From positions 434,001-498,000 of the forward strand of contig CALZEE010000001.1 in NCBI GenBank assembly GCA_945639195.1: 64,000 nucleotides of DNA. The letters are read 5' to 3'. The translations under genes and the position numbers were made by a program. The stretch comes from an uncultured Ignatzschineria sp. (GTDB lineage: Bacteria > Pseudomonadota > Gammaproteobacteria > Cardiobacteriales > Wohlfahrtiimonadaceae). The notes beneath the pieces were generated by a model, which had not been told where the DNA came from, searched no databases, and was given only the letters and a program-made list of their open reading frames with translations. Below, piece by piece: positions 46,346 to 53,903 of this stretch (its first letter is position 1; each line of letters opens with the position of its first letter).

Positions 46346-47737
46346 ATGGCGAAGATTGATCAGCTACAAGAGCTGCGAGAAGCTCCCATTAAGAAACTCT
46401 TATGGAAATATTCGCTTCCGGCAATGGTCGGAAGTACTGTTGCTGCGCTCTATAATATTATTACGCGTTATTTTGTCGGAAATGCTGACTATTTAGATGA
46501 TAATGCGCTGAGTGCGATGGGAATAGCACTTCCTGTAATGACAATGATTGCCGCTTTTGGAATGCTTGTTGGCGCGGGTGCGGGCAGTCGTATCTCGATA
46601 TTTTTAGGGAATCAACAATTTGATAAGGCGGAATCGGTTGTCGGAACATCTTTATTGCTGACATTGATTATCACGCTCTCTGTATCATTAATCATGCTCT
46701 TCTTTTTAGAGCCTTTGGTCTATCTATTGGGCGCTGATGAGGAGACATTTCAATACACTTACGACTTCTTAAAGATCTTTTTACCTGGCGCAATTTTCTC
46801 TAATCTCTGTTTTAGCTTTAATAATATGATGCGCGCCTCAGGACATCCGCGTAAAGCCATGTATACGATGCTCTTATCATTATTAGCCAATCTAATTTTA
46901 GCACCGATTTTTATTAATATATTGAAGTGGGGCATTACTGGCGCTGCGATTTCGATTGTATTATCGATGATCTTAGGGACGGTTTTTGTGATGGTGCATT
47001 TCTTAGATAAGCGCACTTTATTGCGTTTTAGGTTGAATAAAATTCGGTTTAATTTGCCCATTATCCGTGCGATCTTAAGTATTGGCATGTCGCCTTTTTT
47101 AATGAATGTTGTATCCGCGGCGATCATCTTTATTGTCATTCATAAAGTGAGAATTTATGGGGGATCAACGGGCGTTGCGGCTTACACGATCGCAAATATC
47201 ACCTTGATGTTGGTGATTCTTATTTTATTAGGTTTAACGCAAGGTATGCAGCCGATTGTGGGTTATAGTTATGGGGCAAGGGCATTTGATCGATTGCGAG
47301 AAGCCTTGCTCTACACCATTAAAGTAGGGGTATTTATTGGATTAGTTGCCTCAATTATTGGGGTTTTCTTCCCGGCACTGGTTGTAAAACCCTTTAATCC
47401 TTCGGACGAGCTAGCTGAAGTGACTATGAATGCGATTCGAATGGTGACCTTACTTTTCCCACTTGTCGGATTCCAAATGGTGGTCACCATCTTCTTCCAG
47501 AGTATCGGGAAAGTCGGGCATTCGATCTTCTTGAGCATGAGTCGTCAAATTATCTTCTTAATTCCTGCGCTCTATATCTTGCCAGATCTTTTTGCAAGTT
47601 GGGGCTATCCACCTATTAATGGGGTTTGGTCTGCGATTCCGGTTTCTGACTTCATCTCTGCCTTTACTGCATCGCTTTTCTTATGGATTCAACTCAGAGA
47701 GTTTAAGCGAATGAGAGAGACGGCAGCGACCGTTTAA
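46346..47737 (+). CDS. MATE family efflux transporter
   Basis: 463 residues with about 12 membrane segments in two similar halves. The N-terminus (APIKKLLWKYSLPAMVGSTVAALYNIITRYFVGN) and MGIALPVMTMIAAFGMLVGAGAGSRISIFLG are typical of bacterial MATE exporters of the MepA/DinF-like branch. It uses an ion gradient to expel cationic drugs or metabolites; the substrate is not predictable. AAAGGAATAT precedes the ATG. It is single, ending at the terminator at 47794-47820. Confidence 0.92.
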   Translation: MAKIDQLQELREAPIKKLLWKYSLPAMVGSTVAALYNIITRYFVGNADYLDDNALSAMGIALPVMTMIAAFGMLVGAGAGSRISIFLGNQQFDKAESVVGTSLLLTLIITLSVSLIMLFFLEPLVYLLGADEETFQYTYDFLKIFLPGAIFSNLCFSFNNMMRASGHPRKAMYTMLLSLLANLILAPIFINILKWGITGAAISIVLSMILGTVFVMVHFLDKRTLLRFRLNKIRFNLPIIRAILSIGMSPFLMNVVSAAIIFIVIHKVRIYGGSTGVAAYTIANITLMLVILILLGLTQGMQPIVGYSYGARAFDRLREALLYTIKVGVFIGLVASIIGVFFPALVVKPFNPSDELAEVTMNAIRMVTLLFPLVGFQMVVTIFFQSIGKVGHSIFLSMSRQIIFLIPALYILPDLFASWGYPPINGVWSAIPVSDFISAFTASLFLWIQLREFKRMRETAATV

Positions 47738-47793
47738 TGGTTTACAGAAGCATGTGTAATTGCGGTTCATACAATGAGGTTTTACGGCATACG

Positions 47794-47820
47794 AAGAGGC
47801 GATCAAAGCGCCTCTTTTTT
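47794..47820 (+). terminator. Intrinsic terminator of the MATE gene
   Basis: AGAGGCG and CGCCTCT pair around a 7-base loop and are followed by six T. Confidence 0.85.
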
Positions 47821-47883
47821 ATGCACGTGATATGATGATTTATCAGTAACAGACGACTGTAGATGGATGTAAGGAAGCCTATT

Positions 47884-48399
47884 ATGAAAGATAAGAATCA
47901 AAATAAAGCGACAAAATCTGAGGGAAGTGCAGACGAGAAAGCAACGTTAAATCGTGATTTCCAAAAAATGAGTCATTCCCGCATGCTCTTTAGCGGATTA
48001 GGAAATCTCGTATTACTGGTGATCTGTTTTTGGATTCACTGGAGTTTAGGGGCGCTCTTTTTAGTGTTTTGGCTCTTTGTCTTACCTTACTTAGATCTTA
48101 GACGACTTCGCCGGCAAGAGGCGCTTAATCCTCCCGTTTTACCCCCGAAAGAATCATTTGATGACACGCCTTTTTTCGATGACAAGCGTCGTGATCAAGC
48201 GAATGAGAACGACTCATCAGATGGATGGAAGTCTTGGGATGATTGGGACGAGTGGCAGCCTTCAGAGTCAACAGAAGTGTTACCAACGGAGACAGACGTT
48301 GATGCGAAAAGCAGATCAGAAGAGGGGGCACAATCAGACTCTCAAGTTGCGCAGATTGACGCGACATCAAGAGATCCAGGATCCGATAAGCGCGATTAA
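47884..48399 (+). CDS. Hypothetical membrane protein with acidic C-terminal tail
   Basis: 171 residues from the ATG at 47884, chosen because AAGGA lies about nine bases before it; an in-frame ATG at 47863 would add seven residues. A charged N-terminus is followed by two adjacent membrane segments at about 34-70 (FSGLGNLVLLVICFWIHW, then LGALFLVFWLFVLPYLDL). After that comes a long hydrophilic tail rich in Asp, Glu, Ser and Trp (DGWKSWDDWDEWQPSEST). I do not recognise a family. It lies between a MATE exporter and a convergent secreted acidic protein. Confidence 0.65.
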   Translation: MKDKNQNKATKSEGSADEKATLNRDFQKMSHSRMLFSGLGNLVLLVICFWIHWSLGALFLVFWLFVLPYLDLRRLRRQEALNPPVLPPKESFDDTPFFDDKRRDQANENDSSDGWKSWDDWDEWQPSESTEVLPTETDVDAKSRSEEGAQSDSQVAQIDATSRDPGSDKRD

Positions 48400-48522
48400 A
48401 ACGATATTTAATGACGGATATCTTAATGCCATTATCGTTATCGTCATCAAAGCTGAACAGTGATCGCCTATTGCTCTGGAGCACCACTGTTTCTTCATTG
48501 TGATTGATGGATGCAGGGGGAT

Positions 48523-49017
48523 TTAATCTTCTAAATCATCAAGCTCTTCAAGGTCTTCCATCTCTTCAATAGCTTCAAGTTCTTCAATCGCTCGTAATTG
48601 TGCTTCACTCAGCGGACCATCCTCTTCTTCAGTTGTTTCAACTTCTTCATCCAGTGGATCTTCGAGGAGCGCACTACAGGCAGCAAACCCTTCTTCTAGC
48701 ATCGGATTGTCGAGCTTTTCTGCGAGTGAGTCGGCAAGAAGAATATCGCTCTCATCGAGTGAGTCGAAATCAAGCTGCCCACTTAAGCCTTCTACCATCA
48801 GATTTTCTTCAGCTTTAGAGAGCGGCGTATCGACCAAGTTTTTTGCGTAGACATCTGCAATACAGCCACAATAGTTCTCATTAGACAGCGATTCTTGGAC
48901 GCAATATTCATAGTTAGCTTTGGCAATGCGCTTAGCTTGAGTGCTGTCAGCAGATGCCATTAACGGCATAATTCCTAAGATCATTGAGATAAGGGTAATA
49001 TTGCAATGTCGTCTCAT
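48523..49017 (-). CDS. Hypothetical secreted acidic protein
   Basis: 164 residues with a signal peptide (ISMILGIMPLMASA, cleavage near 22-23), so probably periplasmic. The mature part has cysteines at 39, 50, 52 and 113 in YEYCVQ..., YCGCIADVYAKN and FAACSALL, a pattern like that of small helical periplasmic proteins. The C-terminal 40 residues are almost all Glu, Asp and Leu in a repeating pattern (RAIEELEAIEEMEDLEELDDLED), probably a coiled coil or a metal- or base-binding tail. Unknown family. It stands alone between a convergent membrane-protein gene and modC. Confidence 0.65.
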   Translation of the reverse strand: MRRHCNITLISMILGIMPLMASADSTQAKRIAKANYEYCVQESLSNENYCGCIADVYAKNLVDTPLSKAEENLMVEGLSGQLDFDSLDESDILLADSLAEKLDNPMLEEGFAACSALLEDPLDEEVETTEEEDGPLSEAQLRAIEELEAIEEMEDLEELDDLED

Positions 49018-49152
49018 AAGATTCCTTTATATGTGAAAACTATCAAACTGTTTGTTGATGTGATGCGGGGGAAAACCTCTAAAGAGATTATCGTTATAGC
49101 ACAAGTCCTGTCTTTATAGCCTACCTATTAGGGAAAGGGAAATTTAGGACGA

Positions 49153-49818
49153 CTATTTTTCATAGACAGCGGCAATCTCGGGAATGGGGCGTAGTCGGAT
49201 ATCGCCTTTATCTACGGAGATGAACTGATGCGAGAGTCGCTCCGCTTCTTGCGTGTTATGTGTCACATAAAGAATAGGGATGTTGAAGCGCTCTGGAATG
49301 GCCTCAAGGTAGCTTAAGATCTCCGCTTTACGAGCTTGATCGAGTGCTGAGAGGGGTTCATCCATTAATAGAATATTGGGGGAACTCAAGAGCGCTCGCC
49401 CAATAGCGATTCTCTGTTTTTCACCCCCTGATAGATACGCAATACGTTTTTTTAAGAGCGGCGTAATGCCGAGCAATGTAATGATGTCGTCAAATAGTTC
49501 GGGGTTTTTCTCTTTTTCTCCATAAAGGAGATTTTTTTCAACCGAATAGTGCGGGAAAAGGGTCGGTTCTTGGAAAACATAGCCGATTCCACGCTCATGG
49601 ATGGGGAGAATGATCTTGGCTTTGGTATCTAAGATTACTTTATCATTAATCTTAATCAGGCCTTGTTGCGGCGTCATTTTGCCTGATATAAAGTTGAGGA
49701 GTGTTGTTTTTCCCGATCCCGATGGTCCAAAGATTGAGGTGATACCTTTTGCCGGAAGCGTTAAGTCCGCACGAAAGGTGAAATCCTGAAATGGGTGGGT
49801 GATATCAATTTTAATCAT
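49153..49818 (-). CDS. modC: Molybdate ABC transporter ATP-binding protein ModC, short form
   Basis: 221 residues of an ABC ATPase that powers molybdate import. Walker A is FGPSGSGKTT, the Q-loop region is GYVFQEPTLFPHYSVEKNL, the signature is LSGGEKQRIAIGRALL, Walker B is ILLMDEPLSALD and the His switch is LYVTHNTQEAE. E. coli ModC has about 350 residues because of a C-terminal MOP domain that binds molybdate and gives feedback control; that part is missing here. It is the last gene of the modABC order, 81 bp after modB. Confidence 0.88.
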   Translation of the reverse strand: MIKIDITHPFQDFTFRADLTLPAKGITSIFGPSGSGKTTLLNFISGKMTPQQGLIKINDKVILDTKAKIILPIHERGIGYVFQEPTLFPHYSVEKNLLYGEKEKNPELFDDIITLLGITPLLKKRIAYLSGGEKQRIAIGRALLSSPNILLMDEPLSALDQARKAEILSYLEAIPERFNIPILYVTHNTQEAERLSHQFISVDKGDIRLRPIPEIAAVYEK

Positions 49819-49899
49819 GGTTACTAATCCCTTACGGTCATTTTTGATAGTTGTATCGCTATTTTTCTGGGGTTTCTCGCTTGAGGGAGAAGAGGATCT

Positions 49900-50592
49900 T
49901 TAGCGTAAGCCCAATCGTTTTTTATGTGCGCGTTGTAATACTTCAGAGAAGAAGAGGGCAATAAAGGAGATCGCGATCGCAATAATACAGAGGCGCATCG
50001 TTGCCGCTTCTTGGTTGGGAACTTGAATTAAGGTATACATCGCAAGGGGGAGCGTGCGTGTTTCGCCAGGAATATTGGAAACAAAGGTAATTGTGGCACC
50101 AAATTCCCCAAGGGATCGTGCAAAGGCAAGGACGATGCCGGCAATAATTCCCGGCATTGCAAGCGGTAATGTCACGGTCACAAACATTCTGATACGCGAT
50201 GCGCCAAGGCTTCTTGCTGCAAATTCAAGGTTTTGGTCGATAGATTCAAAGCTAATGCGAATCGCTCTAACAAGTAGTGGGAATGAGACGACCGCAGAAG
50301 CGAGCGCGGCACCTTTCCAATTAAAGCTAAACGAGATTCCAAGAATTTGATCAAGCCACTGACCAATATAGCCGCGCTTGCCCATGGTGATGAGCAAAAG
50401 GTAGCCAATGACAACTGGCGGTAAGACCAGCGGGAGGTTAATAATGCTATCGAGAATTGTCTTTCCGGTAAATTCTTTACGCGCCAGAATCCACGCAAAT
50501 AGTATGCCAAAAGGAAGGCTGGCAATAACCGCTACGCCGCCAATTTTGAGACTTAATAGGATGACAGACCATTCATATTCAGTTAAAAACAT
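49900..50592 (-). CDS. modB: Molybdate ABC transporter permease ModB
   Basis: 230 residues of the inner-membrane permease with five or six membrane segments. SLGEFGATITFVSNIPGETRTLPLAMYT is the ModB/CysT-type EAA region, preceded by INLPLVLPPVVIGYLLL and RSLGASRIRMFVTVTLPLAMPGI. I start at the ATG at 50592, which has AAAGGTG eight bases before it, rather than at the TTG six bases upstream. It is separated from modA by about 290 bp with terminator-like hairpins. It contains a TGCCGGCA word (50136-50143). Confidence 0.94.
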   Translation of the reverse strand: MFLTEYEWSVILLSLKIGGVAVIASLPFGILFAWILARKEFTGKTILDSIINLPLVLPPVVIGYLLLITMGKRGYIGQWLDQILGISFSFNWKGAALASAVVSFPLLVRAIRISFESIDQNLEFAARSLGASRIRMFVTVTLPLAMPGIIAGIVLAFARSLGEFGATITFVSNIPGETRTLPLAMYTLIQVPNQEAATMRLCIIAIAISFIALFFSEVLQRAHKKRLGLR

Positions 50593-50737
50593 CTTCAAAC
50601 ACCTTTTAGAGAGAGATTAGCGTGATTGAGCAGGAGCATTGTGTCTTTTTATGCACACAATATTGAGCGATTAACGCTTTTTTAATGAGGTGATTTTCGC
50701 TGACTATTTTTTTAAGATCAATATTATTTTAGAACGC

Positions 50738-50782
50738 TTAAAAAAATAATATTCACATTAATTTCTCAACTAATGTGAATAT
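50738..50782 (-). terminator. Hairpin with T-run in the modA-modB gap
   Basis: The 12-bp arms ATATTCACATTA and TAATGTGAATAT around a 10-base loop are followed on the minus strand by ATTATTTTTTTAAG. It lies after modA and before modB. Confidence 0.65.
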
Positions 50783-50846
50783 CACTCTATTTAATAGGGA
50801 TAGATATGGAGCTATCTTATCGCTAATAAATACGATCATGTTTTGC

Positions 50847-50896
50847 AAAAAAAATAGTGTTGAGGGGAGATCCCTTAACGACAGACGCTATTTTTT
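50847..50896 (-). terminator. Terminator overlapping the modA stop codon
   Basis: On the minus strand AAAAAATAGCGT and ACACTATTTTTT form the outer stem, with an inner GGGATCTCCC stem, followed by T. It starts inside the last codons of modA, so only part of transcription should continue to modB-modC. Confidence 0.6.
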
Positions 50897-51661
50897 AGGT
50901 ACTGCAAAACCATATTTTTTAAATACTGCTGCTGAGTCTTCACTAAGGAGATAGTGGTAGAAACCATTGGTTGATTCTGATGCTCTATCTTTCATGATCG
51001 CAATCGGATATTCAATAGGTGCATGAAGATCATCAGGGAAGACAGTGACGGTTTTAACTTTACTGCTCACGCTCGCATCAGATGAGTAAACGACGCCAAG
51101 ATCTGCTTCTTTGACTTCAACAAGCAAAAGCGCTGCACGAACGTTTTGTGCCGGCGCGACTTTTGATTCAACCGTTTTCCAAACACCGAGTTTCTCGAAA
51201 GCTTCTTTTGCATAAAGCCCCGCAGGAACGTGGTCAGGATCGCCTAAGGCAATACGGGTATTACTTAAGGTTTCTTTCCAAAAATCATTGGAAGGGAAGT
51301 CGACGTTGTATTCGGTTGTATTGTCATTGAAGGTAATGAGCGCGAGTTCATTTTTAACGATGTTTGTGCGCGTGTCATTGTCAATCAGATTTTTTTCTTC
51401 AACGTAGTTCATCCAGCTTTGGTTCGCGGAGATAAAGATATCTGCCGGCGCTCCTTGCTCAATTTGACGAGCGAGGTTTGAGGATGAGTCATAAAGGGAT
51501 TCAATGGTGTCACCATTGCCCATTTGTGCGTAATTTTGTGAAATTTCATCAATCGCATTTTGAAGTGAAGCGGCCGCAAAAAGCGTAATGTTCTCTGCTT
51601 GAGCGATGAAGCCTGCGTTGATAAGAAGAAGGGTAAGAGCTGTTTTTTTAAGCTTGTTCAT
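50888..51661 (-). CDS. modA: Molybdate-binding periplasmic protein ModA
   Basis: 257 residues with a signal peptide ending near AQA (about 20-22). Oxyanion-binding parts are visible: LFAAASLQNAIDEI, SSSNLARQIEQGAPADIFISAN, ALGDPDHVPAGLYAKEAF, KVAPAQNVRAALLLVE and LGVVYSSDA, all ModA signatures. I start it at the ATG at 51661 because AAGGA lies just upstream and the signal peptide begins there; the longer frame to 51802 lacks both. First gene of modA-modB-modC. No molybdoenzyme gene is in the window. Confidence 0.95.
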   Translation of the reverse strand: MNKLKKTALTLLLINAGFIAQAENITLFAAASLQNAIDEISQNYAQMGNGDTIESLYDSSSNLARQIEQGAPADIFISANQSWMNYVEEKNLIDNDTRTNIVKNELALITFNDNTTEYNVDFPSNDFWKETLSNTRIALGDPDHVPAGLYAKEAFEKLGVWKTVESKVAPAQNVRAALLLVEVKEADLGVVYSSDASVSSKVKTVTVFPDDLHAPIEYPIAIMKDRASESTNGFYHYLLSEDSAAVFKKYGFAVPKK

Positions 51662-52042
51662 GGTGCTTCCTTTGTGTTGAGTAAAATTCAATGCACGAGT
51701 AGGGAACAGATCAGTCATATAGCACGTTATAGATTGCAGGATATGTGATGATCTATCCCAAAGAACGATAGGAATCATGATCTTTATTGAAACTGAATTC
51801 AAGAAGAACCTTGAAACCGATATTTAAAAATTCTCTGATCCAAGATAGCGGATCTATTCAAAAAATGTAATTACCCAGAATGACTAGACTAGATCAGCCG
51901 CAAGAGATTGGTTTAAGAGGGATGAAAGGATTGTAGAAGATTGGGTCAATCGATAAAAGACATTGGAAATCATCTGGTTCAGGTTATAAGATAGGGTGAG
52001 AACTTTAAGTTTCCTTATAGATTAAATAAAGAGAGATAGAGA
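51662..52042. other. 381-bp non-coding region between divergent modA and pepD
   Basis: It holds the two promoters. TTGGAA-16 bp-TATAAG (51963-51990) is a fair candidate for pepD. For modA I see several TATA-like words but no certain promoter and no clear ModE operator. No ORF is visible. Confidence 0.4.
51963..51990 (+). promoter_or_regulatory. Candidate promoter of pepD
   Basis: TTGGAA and TATAAG are separated by 16 bp, about 53 bp before the pepD start. Pattern inference only. Confidence 0.45.
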
Positions 52043-53482
52043 ATGATTGAGCAAAAAGCCCCGCAACTCCTTTGGCAACACTTTGCAAGAATGAGCGAAA
52101 TTCCTCGTGCCTCTAAAAAAGAAGCGCGTATTCGTGCATTTTACCGGGATTATGCAACCGAAAAAGGTCTTGAATTTAAAGAGGATGCTATTGGTAATAT
52201 GGTGATTAAAAAGCCGGCTACGCCAGGTTTTGAGAACTCGCCAAAAATCATTCTCCAAGGTCATATCGATATGGTGTGTCAAAAGCGTGATTCAAGTAAT
52301 CATGACTTTGATAATGACCCTATTGCTCTGCAAATTAAAGATGATTGGCTCTATGCAACGGATACGACGTTAGGCGCTGATAATGGTATTGGCGTTGCGG
52401 CAAGTATTGCGATTTTGGAAGATGAGAGCGCAGAGCATGGTCCACTTGAGATTCTCTTAACGGTTGATGAAGAGCAAGGCATGGGCGGCGTTCAAAATAT
52501 TGAACCGAACTGGCTTGAGGGAGAGTATCTTTTAAATCTCGATAGTGAGCGTGAGGGTGAATGCACCGTGGGCTGTGCAGGCGGTGTCGATATTGTATTG
52601 ACTAAAGAGGTTCATTACGACAGTGAAGTGCGAGGCGTTTTCTATGAAGTCGTTATTGATGGCTTAAGAGGTGGGCACTCAGGGATTGATGTTCATAAAG
52701 AATTGGGGAATGCGAATCTATTATTAGCGGAAGTATTAGCAAGCTATGCACACAGTTCGGCATTGCGTTTGGCATCATTTAATGGCGGAACACTCCGTAA
52801 TGCGATTCCCCGTTCAGCAAGGGCAATCGTCTCTATTCATGATGCTCATAAAGCAGATTTCGAAGCACATCTTCTTGCTGCCAGAGAAAACCTTCAGGCG
52901 CGTTTGAAAAAAGCGGATGACCATGTTGCCTTGCATTTTAATGTAGTTACGCCGATGGCGACGCAAGATGCTGAAAGCTCGCTACAATGCTTAAATCTTT
53001 TACTACTTCTTCCAAGTGGGGTTATTCGACAATCAGTTGAGCTGCCGATTGTAGAAACGAGCTGTAACTTAGGGGTTGTGGAAGTGAGTGAGCAACGTGG
53101 TTTTTGCGCAGAGCTTTTAGCAAGATCTGTCACAGATCGCGGTTTAGATATTGTTAGAACCCGCGCTAAGGCTTTGGCGATTATGACTGGTGCATTTATG
53201 GAAGAGGGAAATAGCTATCCTGCATGGCAGCCTAACTTAGCATCATTACCCCTTCAGAAACTGTTAGAAGTTCATCAGGAAGTGACCGGTAAAGAGATGA
53301 ATATTACCGTTTTACATGCCGGACTAGAAACAGGGTTGTTAGGTGAAAAGTACCCTCATCTTGAGATGGTGAGCTTTGGTCCGACCATTAAAGGCGCGCA
53401 TTCACCCGATGAGCGAGTGAATATCCCGAGCGTTGAGCGTTTTTATGCACTCTTAAAATTATTGCTTAAAAAATTAAAATAA
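52043..53482 (+). CDS. pepD: Cytosol non-specific dipeptidase (Xaa-His dipeptidase, M20)
   Basis: 479 residues of a metallopeptidase that cleaves a wide range of dipeptides in the cytoplasm. Zinc and catalytic motifs are QGHIDMVCQKR, DTTLGADNGIGVA, LLTVDEEQGMGG, LNLDSEREGECTVGCAGG and the terminal PTIKGAHSPDERVNI; GLRGGHSGIDVHKELGNAN belongs to the dimerisation region. These agree with E. coli PepD in order and spacing. The ribosome-binding site AGAGAGATAGAGA is purine-rich but lies close. It is single. Confidence 0.95.
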   Translation: MIEQKAPQLLWQHFARMSEIPRASKKEARIRAFYRDYATEKGLEFKEDAIGNMVIKKPATPGFENSPKIILQGHIDMVCQKRDSSNHDFDNDPIALQIKDDWLYATDTTLGADNGIGVAASIAILEDESAEHGPLEILLTVDEEQGMGGVQNIEPNWLEGEYLLNLDSEREGECTVGCAGGVDIVLTKEVHYDSEVRGVFYEVVIDGLRGGHSGIDVHKELGNANLLLAEVLASYAHSSALRLASFNGGTLRNAIPRSARAIVSIHDAHKADFEAHLLAARENLQARLKKADDHVALHFNVVTPMATQDAESSLQCLNLLLLLPSGVIRQSVELPIVETSCNLGVVEVSEQRGFCAELLARSVTDRGLDIVRTRAKALAIMTGAFMEEGNSYPAWQPNLASLPLQKLLEVHQEVTGKEMNITVLHAGLETGLLGEKYPHLEMVSFGPTIKGAHSPDERVNIPSVERFYALLKLLLKKLK

Positions 53483-53533
53483 GCGGCTGAGTAAAGGTCG
53501 GCAAATAGGATGTTATTCAGGTTTATTTGCACG

Positions 53534-53570
53534 AAAATCTCATGTTATTTGAATAGCATGAGATTTTGAA
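53534..53570 (+). terminator. Probable terminator of pepD
   Basis: The perfect 11-bp arms AAAATCTCATG and CATGAGATTTT have a 12-base loop, but only a four-base T run, so efficiency is doubtful. Confidence 0.5.
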
Positions 53571-53720
53571 TAAAAAGCGGGGCATAGGGTTATAATGATA
53601 GAGATATCATTCTGTTTTATAAAACAGATCGACCCTTACCTCGCTTTTTTTATGGGCGGTAAAAACACGGTTGTCATGGGGTATTTGTGTTTCTAAAGCA
53701 TTTTAAAGGAGACTCTCGAG

Positions 53721-53819
53721 ATGCAGGAAAGAAATGTTCGATGCTTTGTGAGTGATGATTATATGAATATAGCGATATCCGTTGAGATTATTTTACGTTA
53801 TGTTGCTATAGGTAAATGA
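53721..53819 (+). CDS. Possible 32-residue small ORF / leader peptide
   Basis: An ATG at 53721 follows AAAGGAG with a nine-base spacer. The frame runs 32 codons to TGA, giving a peptide that starts MQERNVRCFVSDDY and has a hydrophobic second half (MNIAISVEIILRYVAIG). It ends 84 bp before the MalY/PatB gene. There is no homology I know, so it may be a small protein, a regulatory leader, or chance. Confidence 0.3.
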   Translation: MQERNVRCFVSDDYMNIAISVEIILRYVAIGK

Positions 53820-53903
53820 AGGTTGAGAGCTGGGCTAACCATATCTAACCCTTATAAAATATATATAAATGTTAAAAATATTAAACCTTGAAGGAGAATA
53901 AGC

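Larger units (their letters stand above)
53483..53903. other. 421-bp region between pepD and the MalY/PatB gene
   Basis: It holds a hairpin just after pepD (AAAATCTCATG with CATGAGATTTT, 53534-53567), which may end pepD, and a possible 32-codon ORF at 53721-53819 with a strong ribosome-binding site. The rest shows nothing clear. Confidence 0.4.

Noticed and set aside
332..49560. AGTGCGG words resembling the Pasteurellaceae uptake core AAGTGCGGT
   Set aside because: Only a few partial matches exist (near 332, 3988, 6150, 49550) and I saw no exact 9-mer, so no excess over chance. The Neisseria sequence GCCGTCTGAA is also absent by eye.
51662..51802. Longer ModA starting at 51802
   Set aside because: It would put 47 unlikely residues before a clear signal peptide; the ATG at 51661 has AAGGA upstream.
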